Of a DNA stretch of 64,000 nt, positions 9,944-21,000 are shown one piece after another. Each line of letters opens with the position of its first letter. Within the stretch, counting starts at the first letter, position 1. This DNA is from Acholoe squamosa (taxonomy: Eukaryota > Annelida > Polychaeta > Phyllodocida > Polynoidae): assembly GCA_949317995.1 (NCBI GenBank), contig OX439044.1, positions 20,236,641 to 20,300,640 of the forward strand. Reading direction: 5' to 3'. The notes beneath the pieces were generated by a model. It was not told where the DNA came from. It saw nothing but the letters and a program-made list of their open reading frames with translations, and ran no database searches. The position numbers were made by a program, and so were the translations under genes.

Positions 9944-10119
9944 GGTCGGCTTGGTATAGTGGACAGTGAGCTCGTCTCCTGCCCCAGCGGCCGGGGATCG
10001 ATTCCCCGTTGAACCTAAATGGTTTTAACTGAAAAACTATGGCGTAGTTGACTTTGTATGCTTCGCCAATTTATTAACTTGGTCAGGTTCTAACCAAGAC
10101 CGTCTTAGAAAAAAAAAAA
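9944..10119 (+). mobile_element. tRNA-derived SINE (Asp-tRNA-like head)
   Basis: A tRNA-like head runs from GGTCGGCTTGG to GTTGAACC. It contains a perfect pol III A box, TGGTATAGTGG (9952-9962), and a B box, GGATCGATTCC (9995-10005), with a perfect five-base T stem, CGGGG/CCCCG. By eye the head is closest to tRNA-Asp. A body of about 100 bp with a hairpin (CTTGGT...ACCAAG) follows, and an 11-base A run at 10109-10119 ends it. It is not a functional tRNA, because the acceptor ends do not pair. Confidence 0.75.
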
Positions 10120-10289
10120 GGATTCTGAGAGTGCGGTTAAACCCCAATAACGGCACAGGGTTATGACCAAAAAGGCAATGTAGAGGCCAGAATCGTGAGA
10201 TAAGGTGCTTTACAGCACACCTTCCCTGTCACACCTTGCACATCCCAGCGTAATAGTGCAGGTATCATTTCCTATATTGTCTAATGAAC

Positions 10290-10412
10290 AAGTAACCAAT
10301 GGATAACTCATGACGAGTGTGGGTTAGTGAAGGATAATGACACGAGGCCGTAGGCCGAGTGTTATTAGCCTTTGCTAACCCACACGAGTCATGAGTTATC
10401 CATTGACTACTT
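10290..10412. mobile_element. fold-back short DNA element with GGCCGTAGGCC centre
   Basis: The 123-bp segment is nearly palindromic about base 10351: CCAATGGATAACTCATGACG and GTGTGGGTTAG on the left return as CTAACCCACAC and GAGTCATGAGTTATCCATTG on the right. The centre, GGCCGTAGGCC (10346-10356), is itself palindromic. No ORF is present. Confidence 0.75.
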
Positions 10413-10525
10413 ATTTTATACCACGAAACCAATAAATAATCAATATTATACCAATAAATTCAAGTTGAAAACAAAAATTATTCCCCCTCCCCGGGACTCG
10501 ATGCCAGCCATTGTGTGTACACGAT

Positions 10526-11038
10526 CGGTACATACACCTCCTCGCCCGGCAGCAGACAGCGACAGCCCCCATCTCGGCTAGCCTTAGCAGCGGCACACGG
10601 CGAAAAATAGTGTACATACACCTCCTCCCCCGGCAGCGGACAGCGACAGCGCACACGGCGAAAAACAGATGCGTCTCCCTGTTATGTTTGTGTATAATAC
10701 ACCTCGTCGCCACGGCGGCGGACAGCGACAGCGCACACGACGAAAAAAGATTTCAATGCGTCTCGCTGTTATGTTTGTGTAGAATACACCTCGTCGCCCG
10801 GCAGCAGACAGCGACAGCGCACACGGCGAAAAAAGGAGCGCCCGGGCTGGGATTCGATCCGCGGACCTCTCACGGCTGAGCGCAAGGCGCTAACCGCTAG
10901 GCCACCGCATCTCCTCCTTCTGCGCCCGGCAGCGGACAGCGACAGCGCACACGGCGAAAAAAGACGCGTCTCGCTGTTATGTTTGTGTATAATACACCTC
11001 ATCGCCCGGCAGCGGACAGTGACAGCGCACACGGCTTT
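10526..11038. repeat. degenerate tandem repeat, 81-88-bp unit, six copies
   Basis: A core of about 34 bp (GGCAGCRGACAGCGACAG followed by CGCACACGGCGAAAAA) occurs six times. The starts of the TACACC lead-in at 10617, 10698, 10785 and 10993 give spacings of 81, 87 and 208. Most units also carry GCGTCTCGCTGTTATGTTTG. The 208-bp step is two units, one of which holds a tRNA-like segment (10835-10914). ORFs through the array are products of the repeat and are not called genes. Confidence 0.7.
10835..10914 (-). pseudogene. tRNA-like segment (Leu/Ser-like), not a functional tRNA
   Basis: On the minus strand the 80-nt segment has a perfect A box, TGGCCTAGCGG, and a B box-like GGATCGAATCC, with the general look of a class II (Leu or Ser) tRNA. 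The first three acceptor pairs form but the next three or four do not, and the T stem pairs poorly. It sits inside one unit of the surrounding tandem array and is best read as a tRNA relic or the head of a lost SINE. Confidence 0.6.
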
Positions 11039-11080
11039 GTATCATATCCAGACCTGGTTCTAGCCGGCCACCATCAGCCA

Positions 11081-11314
11081 GTCCCTGTGGCGCAATGCAT
11101 AGGGTATTGGATTAGGAATCTGAGGCTGCAGGTTCAAGCCCTGCCCAGGTCATAAGATTTCGTGGGTTTTAACATGTAATATATGACATGGAAGGACATG
11201 GATAACCACACACCTTCCAAAATTGATGTTACAGCCTATAGGGTGTGCACCATCGACAGATATGTGGATGGGAATAGACACCAAAAAGCACTGTGTAACC
11301 CACAAATCGTGGTA
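11081..11314 (+). mobile_element. tRNA-derived SINE (Arg-tRNA-like head)
   Basis: The head 11081-11151 starts GTCCCTGTGGCGCAATGCAT, close to tRNA-Arg(UCU), with an A box-like TGGCGCAATGC and a perfect T stem, GCAGG/CCTGC, around TTCAAGC. Only four of seven acceptor pairs form. The body of about 160 bp is bounded by an inverted pair, GATTTCGTGGGTT near 11156 and AACCCACAAATC near 11303. The 3' end is uncertain because no A tail was found. Confidence 0.65.
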
Positions 11315-11329
11315 TAATTAGAGATATCA

Positions 11330-12361
11330 TCATATATAGGAACCGTGTTTCTATTTTGCCATGTTGCATTGCTTACCAGAAGGTAGGAACGGTGTTGATG
11401 TTGTCAAAGTGACCTTTCTCGTCTATAACGTTATAATATACCGGTATATACATGTCTATGGAATGCATTGTGCGTCTTTACCTTTTTCTTAAAAAGCCAC
11501 GATAGCGTGCAGAAGAACACAACACTGCATGCGCTATATGTGGAACCGGTACTGCTTAAGTAATATTGTTTTCAAAGTAATATAATTCTACCCTTATCAG
11601 TGTCATATTATAACTATAGTACGATTAAACTAATGCCGCACACTTTACAACATAGTTTGTTAGACAACTAGGTTAATATAATTCAATTATCAGCATGCTC
11701 AATCTTAGAAATCAACACCATTTAAAATCCACTCCATTGTACCTGGATGAATGGATATTCGTGAAAGGGTTACAGTATAAATTCCCAAAACAGATCAGCC
11801 CTCGCTTCAGTGAACCAAATGAAGAGAAAAACGGACCTCTAACATACTCAAGATAGACAAAGAATTACGAAGGCGCGTACACAAAGTGACCAGCGCGCGC
11901 TCATTCTGATCCTGATCCGCGAAGCTGACCGCCATTACGCATCCGGGCACTATCGGACTGATGTAACCCCCTGGCGGCCAAAGTGCCAAGCAGGCCCTGA
12001 TCCCTGGAAGCTACAATGGCCAGCTACTTGAGTAAATAGGGGAGCTTTTGTTTCGGGTATGGTTAAGTACCCTGGAGGCCGAGCTCCTTAAGGCTCCCCA
12101 TGAACTTAATGCAGGCGGCAGAGCGACCCAATCTCTGGCTCATTGTCCTCCTGGCCGCTGGCGTCTGGCCAAGCCTACAAGCCTAATGGGGCTCACTGCA
12201 TTTACCTCTGCCCAATTGTATTTTCCATATAGAAGATTTTAGACTTATACTAATAAGTGTTTTTATTTGCCTTAGTCGTTTATCTATATCGAAATCAGAT
12301 TGGTAGCTGTGCATAACGCCAGTGTTGCCATTGTGGACCAAGTAGCCAAATGGGCATAGAT
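11330..12361. other. non-coding spacer
   Basis: The segment is A+T-rich to about 11860, then has a G+C-richer stretch (11860-12190) with GCGCGTAC, CAGCGCGCGC and CCCTGGCGGCC. No reading frame with a recognisable product or splice context was found. Confidence 0.35.
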
Positions 12362-12519
12362 CAGTGGCGGATCCAGGGTTTTGAAAAGGAGGGGGCGCGG
12401 CCCAAAAGAAGGGGGCGCATCCCTTGATTTTTAGCAAATTTTGGGGTTGAAAATATGTAATTAAACTCTTAAGTACTGGCAAAAAGGGGGAGGCGCTCCC
12501 CCCTCTAAATCCGCCACTG
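12362..12519. mobile_element. hAT-like MITE with CAGTGGCGGAT ends
   Basis: The 158-bp element starts CAGTGGCGGATCCAGG and ends with the reverse complement of CAGTGGCGGATTTAG. The interior has G-rich runs (GGGGGCGCG, GGGGGCGCA). The flanks ATAGAT and TTAGAT match at five of six bases, which suggests a slightly decayed target duplication. It has no ORF. The CAG...CTG ends resemble hAT-type MITEs, but the superfamily call is by eye only. Confidence 0.75.
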
Positions 12520-15500
12520 TTAGATTGTTGTAAAGGTGGGTCTGATTTTAGGGTATAGCGCGATACTACAGGGAATTGCCCATTACGAGAATCTTAGCTT
12601 GAAGCATATATTTTTAAAAGGCTTGCTAGAATGGTGTCAATTCATCCAATTCAAGCAGGTTCACGTAGTTATCACGGTTATCATTATATCGATTCAGCCG
12701 AATCCATTACAGCAATGTAATTCTTCAGTAAGTCTGTTTATAAGAGCATAACCATTAGATGACTTTTCAGACAGGTAATCCAACATTTGAAATCAGCTAT
12801 TACATCAATTGTGTTAATAACCAGAATGGTCATCCATCACTTACAAATGTCCACAAGACGATACAAACCCCCACATAGTATAGGGACTATACAAGACTCC
12901 ATATTTAGACATTCTGACGACTAAACCATATTCACCGTGAAGAGAAGACCCGAGTTTTTCTTCTTGATTAACAGGGGGAGGTTTAGTGTCCATATAAAGC
13001 CTTTCTTTACATGTTCTCTGCTCAAGCTGCCGAGATATTACGCCTGTCTACTTTATATTCGCAGTCTGCCTAGTCACTAGAAGAACGTCACTTGTTGGAA
13101 TTGACCTTAAATTCTCCATGGCTGGCCCAGCATTTTCACACCCACTAACCACCCTATAGGGAAGATACGCTTGAGACTGCAGCCAAGGGGAAAAGGGGAA
13201 AGCAAGATATAAATCTTCCAATACCTCTCTAGCATGAAGTTTTTCTTCCTCCTCCCTTCTATCTCCATTCATAGGTCTGTACCTTTTTTTGCCAATCTCT
13301 CAGGATGTCAAGACTTTTTTCCTTCACATAAATATATTTTCTCTTCTGTGATGTGAGGCAGGTGTGCAGGAGGCTGAGGCAATTGGTGGGAGAGGGAGGA
13401 GCACGAGAGAAGGGAAGCGCTGGCTGGGTGAATGGGAAATAGAGCCCTGAGAATTACTGTCCAAATACAGTCAACATTTCCACCAGGTGTAAGTAATGAA
13501 GTTGCATGTTTAACGGGTGTTGCTCAACGGGACTGGACGCCAGATTACCCCCAGTCCATCCCCTAAATATCTCCCCTCCTCTCCCAATGCCTTTGCAGGG
13601 GCCTCAGTTAGGTTCCAAACAGTAGGTGAGTTAATGGTAAGTTAGGCAACGCCTTTAGTGAGCTGAGATTAGCGGGAGCTGGGAGGGCAGGTTTCTGTAG
13701 GTGTTGCAGCAGGCTACATTAGCTACTGCTCCGTTTGCTTTCCGCCAGGCTGATTGTGGATAAAGGGAAGGTCGCTGTGTAAGTGTGGGATAGGGTTTCA
13801 GGCCTGCAGAGGTGCATGGTGCCCTGAGATACAGAAAGATAGACACATGCAGTGGGAGATTCCCAACACCAATATAGCACGCACGCATAGTTCAACATTT
13901 GCCAGGTTCACATCTGATTTCTTTATTATAGGAAATGGCACAATTTTCTGTTTAGTTTCATGGGCTCTTAACACAGAATTGCTTGGTGAAATATCCTCCA
14001 TTGGAGTATAATTAGTGCTACAATTAATCCTATTGACAGTAATTAATGTATCATATATCCAAAGAGAATTGTGGATATCTTTTACCATCCCCTTGTATGC
14101 ATCAGCGTTCACCAGAATATCATTATTGAGATGTGTATACCAATCAGTATCTGAATAAGATATAGTGGGCCTGTCTGCACCCATGACAATACAAACTACA
14201 GATATATCGCGAATTAGATTACATTTCTAACCGAAGATGATTTGAATGTGATTGGACTATTTTTGAAATCTAAAAATAACCCTGCATAAAAAGGTATTCT
14301 GGTTGTCTGTTAATTTCCTTTTTGGGGGGTAAATTAGATTGCCAGTCGTCTAAGTAGTGCCCTTTGGGCTTTTTCTGTGTGAAAAGTAAATTACATCCAA
14401 TTTAATGAAGTCTAAACGGTTTGACCAGATCTTTTTGTTGCCACAACCTGCCACCAGGTGAAGAAGCTTCCCCTGCTCTGTTCTGCACCTGTTGCTATGA
14501 CAACACAGGGGGACATCGTCGATGACTATCTTCTCCCTCAATCCTCATGGTCAATGAGCGAGTAAACATTGTTGTTTCTCTTCATTGTAGACCACCATCC
14601 CACAGCTGATTATGCATTTAACATCTGTTGTGGGACAGTCTAAATAACCCGAATGACGCGTGCGCATAACGATGTTTTGCCTTTTGCCATTCAGACCTAA
14701 AGCAACATGGCAGTGCTACGCCTGCCAACTGCTAGTTATAGTCCCCCGATGTTGTTCTGACGCTGATACAAAAACGTTTTCGGAAACAGACCCAATTATG
14801 CCTCTATCAGGCCGGGATGGGGATACAATGGCTTAATTTGTGGATATATCCGCCTTCGGGCTAGCTTGGGGATTAGGTGTCTTGTCAATAAGGGCTGGTC
14901 AATGTTGATGCTGGGACTTAACGTTGACACGAGCCACCCTTACTCCCAGTCACTCTCCCAATACTCCAATGCTATTTGCCCATAGGGGATACCTACAGCA
15001 ATATACTGATATTATTTACCTTAAGATGTTTGACACAGAGTGAAATGGGCAGGCCATTGCCATGTGGAACTATATCTGACTAAACATAGAAAGGAGCACC
15101 TGTAGTGTGGACTGTTTAAATATGGAATCTTTGAGACCTACAAATACAGATTACACACTTCTTATATACTGAATATGAATATGTCTTCTTGTTTATGTTT
15201 GGAACAGTTCACATTCCCTAATTGGGGTACAGGGCTGTGCTATCACAATATGTGTGGATATTGATACTGGTAGGAGAGATATTTCAGCATTCAAGTATTC
15301 TCTCCTCTCTCCTTTCTATTAGATATAAACAATATCTATTTTACAATTCTGTACACTTTTGTATATTCTCCCCATCTTCTATTTCCTATACCCATCAAGT
15401 TCAATCGTGCTGTGTGGTCCTCCAAGTCTGTGATATAGGCAATTCAAATAATATTTTCAACCTTTCAGTTCACCTTTTAACAATATTGCCACAATTCTTA

Positions 15501-18500
15501 CTCCTGGGAGGGGTTTGTGTGTATTGTGCTGTTCAGTTAAGCTTTCACGTCGCCATGACACAATAGCAAATAAAATAGTTCCTCATCCCAAATCCAAATA
15601 TTTATGATCACTTTCACAAGACAGGCTTCGAATCTCTTCCCAGCAGCAGCCTTGGACAACAGGTAAAACTATATTAGTCATTGGGAAGTTGGAATCAATT
15701 AAGATGTTTAAGATAGGGGGAGCCCCCACACACCATCAGTGTGAATTTTGGTGTCGGGATGTCTGACCACATTTGTATACACCACTTCAGAGGGTTGGAC
15801 TGGACGGGTGCTTGTCAAAAACAGGATTTAGCCAGGTGTAGTTGTCTAGTGTTACACTCCAGGCTTTGTGGTTTTCACCTTTATTGGTGTAATCCCGTGT
15901 GTCGCCATCTTAGGTTCAACTCCCAGACAGGCTGAATAGTGATAAACCGGACTCAGAAGCTGACACCAATGGAAGGGTTTGCAAAAGAAATTTAGATGCA
16001 ATTGGCATAAACCTACAACCTGTCCCCCTATACGTCCGGTTAGGTCTTTCATCTTAACTTTTTAAGTAACACATGTTTACGTTCTAATTACACTCTATAG
16101 CTTCAGATCAGCTCCGCCCGTAGGATGTAACGTATCAGTATTTGCCTCATTTAATTGAGTATGTGAATATTTACATATGACCTGCCAATGGTATGGCTAA
16201 ATCTAAAAGTCTGAATTCATATCTCGGTGCATTCCACTTATAAAAACGTGTACTAAAAGAGCAGAGTACCACGTATAGCAGAAAGTTAATTATGAAACCT
16301 AGAACTAGTTCTTAGTATCATACAAATAACTGTGTATAATATCAATTTATGGTTATATAAGCAGGTAGCCTTCATATCTGTAGTCTAATAAATGTACTAG
16401 AATCGTCAAGGAGGATGACGTGATAGTTTTGCTACTACGCTGCTTGCAGAAACCTTTATCAAAGAGATCTTTCCTCTTGAACTGAATATAAAGATCAGTG
16501 TGCACCACACTCAAACATAGCAATATGCCTTATTGCCCTCCCTAAGTACACATGTAGGCCCAAATCCCAAAATTCATTGGTTAATGGTGTTGATATGTAC
16601 ACATCATTACCATAATCAATGAAACCCTTCAAATTAACCCTATGATCCAATTAACCTATATCTGAGTGTACTATAACCAAAGATCATGCACCCAAAGAAC
16701 CACCCCCCGCCCCTTTCCATCCAGAACCCAACCCTATGGGTGTTACCCCAGCTCGTACAGTGTCAATGTCCTAGTACTCGTCGCCTTTTGCTTCTCCTGC
16801 AGGCTTCTCCATTGTCTAATCGATTCCCCATTCTTGTTGAATGGTGGCTCGTCTTTTGAAAACTACTTAGGCTGCACACTTCAAATGTGGGCGCGCGTTG
16901 GGCCATGACTATCGGTTGTGCCAGGATCATCGGTGGCTGGGGTCCGAACTAATCTTATTATACGCTGAATGGTGGAGGCACTTCTCGTCGACCACTTCAC
17001 ATGGCAAGGACCAGCCATTTTCTGCACCAACTGCTTCTTGTTCATTGATACTGATGGTGGTAGAGGTGTTGGTGGTGTGGTTTGGTCTGAGTGTTGCTTT
17101 TTGCCCATTGCCTATAGAAGCAGGGATGAAGGTATCCCTCTACAGTTGTCCATATACACATGATTGCCCACATCGAACAGGGAAAAAGGAGACTTCGATG
17201 AGTGGTTATCTACTTGTAGTTCTTTCAGAAAATCACACACTCTTTTGAGTGTATACTTCTTGTGCGCACCAGTCCCATTTCAAATTGATAATGTGCTAAT
17301 GATGTGGATACATTTATGCAATGAGCTAGAAATAATGTAATGCTGTAAGTATTGCTCAAATGCACATTCCATTGAGGTAGCAATGCATGACGATTCAACC
17401 ATATTTCTCTTTGTATGTAAGCATGTTACCTTCTAGTAGAAATATCTTCATTATTGAATGTGAAAAAGGGAAGATGGAGAGTAGCCTATGGTGTTGTTAT
17501 ACTTTTGATAATACAAGTGATTCGGTATCTGACCCAAATCTGACAAAGTGACATACCATGAGACAATAAAAGAACCCCGTGGAATGTGAGTAGTATAAGG
17601 AAAAGGACATTGTCTTTAGGCGAGTGTGACTGATCACGTATATTCATCTTAATATCATTTGATTATTAGTCCCCATATCTAGCTCCTTGGAGCTCCTTGG
17701 AGCACTTGCCACATTTCAGCATATATCTCTAAATTATGTACATGAAACCCAATGGTACACAAGCATATTGCCAGCTTTTACTCCTCTTTTGCCCCGTACA
17801 ACAGCGTCAGATCTGCATCGCTAGATCCAATGTAGATTATATCACGGTGGTTGTTTTTGGACATCCGAACACTCAGTCTTTTATCGACCAGCCATTCACC
17901 ACTTGGGTTACAATAATGTTAATTTGGACAGAATCACTGCTTCGACTATTGATGATTAGTACACGGTCTGTTAAGACTACTCGGCCAGAGTAACTCTCAC
18001 CCCTTAGGTCCTCGTTCTCCTCTATTCACACTTCCCACACTCCCCTATCACATTCACACCTGTATCAATCTCATCAGCCTCCTTTGTGTCCTACCTGAAC
18101 CCACCACACCTGACATCCGATACGGGACGACACCTCCCGGCAAGCACAGGAAATGAGGAATTGTTGAGGCAGTTCAGCCTTTAGCTACAGATAACCTTCA
18201 TCCTTGACAACCACCCACGACTGGCCCTCCCAGCACCCACCCTACCCTACCCAACTCTAGGACAGGGCTTCCAAAGCCCCAAGCCCATCCCCCCTCCCTT
18301 CCTTCTTCATTATGATTTTTTTTCTGGGCGTGGGAGATTTGAAAATTAATTCAGTGGGCGAGGATTGAGGTTGATGTACCTAAATCTGCGTTTATTATTA
18401 GGTTTTCAAGCATGGGTGCAATTTAGGTTCGTGTCTGAGGTCCCTAGGCAAAGATATCATGTTTCCAGCCGCCCTAAGGACCTGGAGTCTTAAGTCAATA

Positions 18501-19700
18501 ACTGCAGTAAGCCCACTCGGGGGAAAAGCCACGGTCCCACACAGACAACTGTTGCTCTTCTCTTGTAACTCTCATGTGGTTGACCCCGGGAAACTGAAAT
18601 CTGTTGGGGCAATTCAGCACCCAAAAATGAACGTCGTAGAACTCAGATGTTTTACTGGAGTAATTTTAATTCCATAGAGGTACTTTTTTCACAAGCCATG
18701 GTGAATACCTTATAGAAAGGTTTAATATCTGATGTAGACTTATAGAGCCTGCTCCTAATTTACAATTCAATGATTCAGTTTTACAAATCGATCACTGTGG
18801 CATGATATTAGCCAGTTTTTCTACCTTCCCATGTCTCAACTTTTGCTTCTAGAGATAAATTTCTAACCAGACAAATACTGAAACAAATGTATGATCAGAA
18901 AGTATTGCCATAAACAAATAAGTGAACAAATCAAAACTTGTCAAACTTGCACTAGATTTTTTATACATATAACTGTAGTGACTGTCATGGAACGGTTGTC
19001 ATTCATAAGAACAAGGTAGGTCGTCTGTATATAGTTGTGAATTTAATATGGAAACTCTGTGGCAGGGGATGGCTGTTAATGGTTTTAACGCTTTTATTTT
19101 ACGTTGACCACTTTGAAGACCGCAGCAAACCTATATTTTTGAACGTGGTTGACACTCAAGATAAATATTTTTCATGCTTTTGAAGCACTGTAAAACTTAT
19201 GTGCTGAACAACACACCTTGGAAATATGTCTTCAGAAAACACCAGTGGCGTTCTGTCCATCCTTGCATGTGCTGGAATCAAGACAACTGTGGTCCTTTGC
19301 ACGGACGGTGAGGTATCTTCACTAAAGATAGGCATAAATAAAGATAACACTGAAGATAGTTTTGTAGATAATATCAATTTCATTTCTCTAGGAGCAGTCG
19401 TTATTAGTCATACATTTGCAATAACATCTTTGAAAAGATAGGTTAGAGATAACGATTCTCATGATATCTTTAAATTACCACTTCCCTAATCTGTCACCCC
19501 GTCCCTTCCACTAAGCATTGCGTCTATTTTTCGCTATGAGCTATCATTGACTCTAATTTTGTAGTCGGTGGTGACATTGGCTGGCTCAGGATATTTCTGT
19601 AGGTTGGCTAGTATCTGAGCCTTAACGTAGCTCCCCACTGACACCTACACCGTCTTATCTCTCTGCAGCTGACACTAGGGTCGGCACCCCCACCGGAAGG
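12520..19700. other. long non-coding spacer
   Basis: No gene could be supported over 7 kb. Most ORFs are 60-130 codons, overlap in several frames and show no domain. Mildly G+C-rich patches lie at 13040-13280, 13350-13460, 13540-13800, 14650-14900 and 16680-17110. A direct repeat, GCTCCTTGGA, occurs twice at about 17680-17705. A short frame at 19226-19441 is open but has no splice context. Confidence 0.35.
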
Positions 19701-19738
19701 GCTTCTGGGCGTCTGTCAGAGCCGCTCATGACGTATCG

Positions 19739-19746
19739 TGACGTCA
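19739..19746. promoter_or_regulatory. palindromic CRE, TGACGTCA
   Basis: A perfect CREB/ATF palindrome lies in a CpG-containing block (19660-19870) with GACACGTGCCGTTAACG, GGTCGCGGGGCGTGCGC and GCGCGTGAAGATAGCGC nearby. The setting looks regulatory, but no gene start was found beside it. Confidence 0.4.
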
Positions 19747-19887
19747 CGGTTAATAACTGACGACACGTGCCGTTAACGTACAGAGGTCGCGGGGCGTGCG
19801 CACCTTCCTGGCTTCCAGTTCAAACAGTCTCGCTTTGAGCGCGTGAAGATAGCGCTAATCAATGTTATTTTGTTCATTTCCTTCCCA

Positions 19888-19892
<5 letters not shown>

Positions 19893-19928
<36 letters not shown>
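19893..19928 (+). repeat. (CT)n microsatellite
   Basis: About 18 uninterrupted CT units are followed by a further pyrimidine-rich stretch to about 19960. The Glu/Arg-repeat ORF on the other strand is a product of this repeat. Confidence 0.95.
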
Positions 19929-19932
<4 letters not shown>

Positions 19933-20319
19933 TTCTCTCTTCTTTCTCTCTCTTCTTTTGTCAATACCACATACCACAATCACCCCTCGTCTCTTGACTA
20001 ATTATTTTGGTTTTTGCATGCCCATACTTATGGTCATTCAATGCGTTAAACATTTTGATAAAACATTGATAAAATCGGAGCTCTATATATGCACATTCAT
20101 TCGGATGTGAATGTTTCCTATAGAGGCTAGACGATGACCATCTTACATATCGTGCTGGACATAGGAAAATCATGCATTTGAAATCGATCCATTGTATATA
20201 AAGTCTCTCTTCCTCTGTATTGAGCGAGAAATATCTTAATTTCATTCGCGACATTGTAAATTCGGGCCCTCAAGATATGGACTCTTCATTTTTTTTTTAT
20301 TTCAGCCGGCTCTAACTCT

Positions 20320-21000
20320 CTCTAGGGGGCGATATGAGCACTAGACCCAGCTGGGAACCAGCATGCATGGACTTCTAGCAAACTAAGATTATTTCGCTCA
20401 TTTTGCGATGCTTTTTCTCACTTTTTGTGTGCTTCCTTGGCGCCTGCGCTGCGTGATTTCAGGCACAGCAGACGACATTTAGCGACATCAAAGCGAGGCT
20501 GCCTCAGCAGCTTTAATGAGAAGGGGAGGCGCTATTGGCCCTTGTCGAATCAAAGCTCTCCATTATCTCGGTCCCCTCGTGTGCCGCACCCATCTGACCC
20601 TCCAATCGCAGGGCCTAAGTAGTCGCATTATATAAAGTCCCATCACGGCCCCGCCATCTTTGCAGATCGGAGAGGGAGCTTGGGCCCAGTCAACCCTGCA
20701 ACATCTTCCGTGGGAAAAATGAGCGCCCGAAAATCCCTCGGTTGGGGATAAGTTTCTTTTTTCGTGCTCTTTTCCCCCGTTATCTGCATGGACGGGTGTA
20801 TTATTTAGGCTTCTTGTCTCACGGTCCTAATAGTAATCTCGTATTTATGCGCGGTGGGAGAGGAATGAAGACTGTGTGGTAATGAAACCTGGTGTCGGGG
20901 TTTGCAGAAAGTCTCATCCAGGCAACTGCAGATAGGTCGTCTGCTTCTTTTATTATCACATCCTTTGGCGCCAACTTTTAGCAGACGATATTTTACTGGC
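20320..21000. promoter_or_regulatory. G+C-rich regulatory-looking block with an E2F palindrome
   Basis: The block is dense in transcription-factor-like motifs: CTCTAGGGGGCG near 20325, a TATATAAA near 20630 followed about 20 bp later by CGCCATC, and the palindrome TTTGGCGCCAA at 20964-20974, which fits the E2F consensus. It has many CpGs and few repeats compared with its surroundings. I infer conserved regulatory DNA. The TATA-like box gives a weak case for a plus-strand start near 20660. Confidence 0.35.

Noticed and set aside
10835-10914. Functional tRNA-Leu or tRNA-Ser gene on the minus strand
   Set aside because: The acceptor and T stems pair poorly and the segment lies inside a repeat array.
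9190-11038. CRISPR-like array
   Set aside because: The repeats are few, diverged and contiguous, without unique spacers, and the DNA is clearly eukaryotic.
11081-11151. Functional tRNA-Arg or tRNA-Pro gene
   Set aside because: Only four of seven acceptor pairs form, the A box is imperfect and a SINE body follows directly.
16881-17248. Overlapping ORFs on both strands as an exon
   Set aside because: Three frames are open at once and none shows a domain or convincing splice sites.
19226-19441. 71-codon frame beginning MSSENTSGVLS as an exon
   Set aside because: The reverse strand is open as well, and no family or consistent splice sites were recognised.
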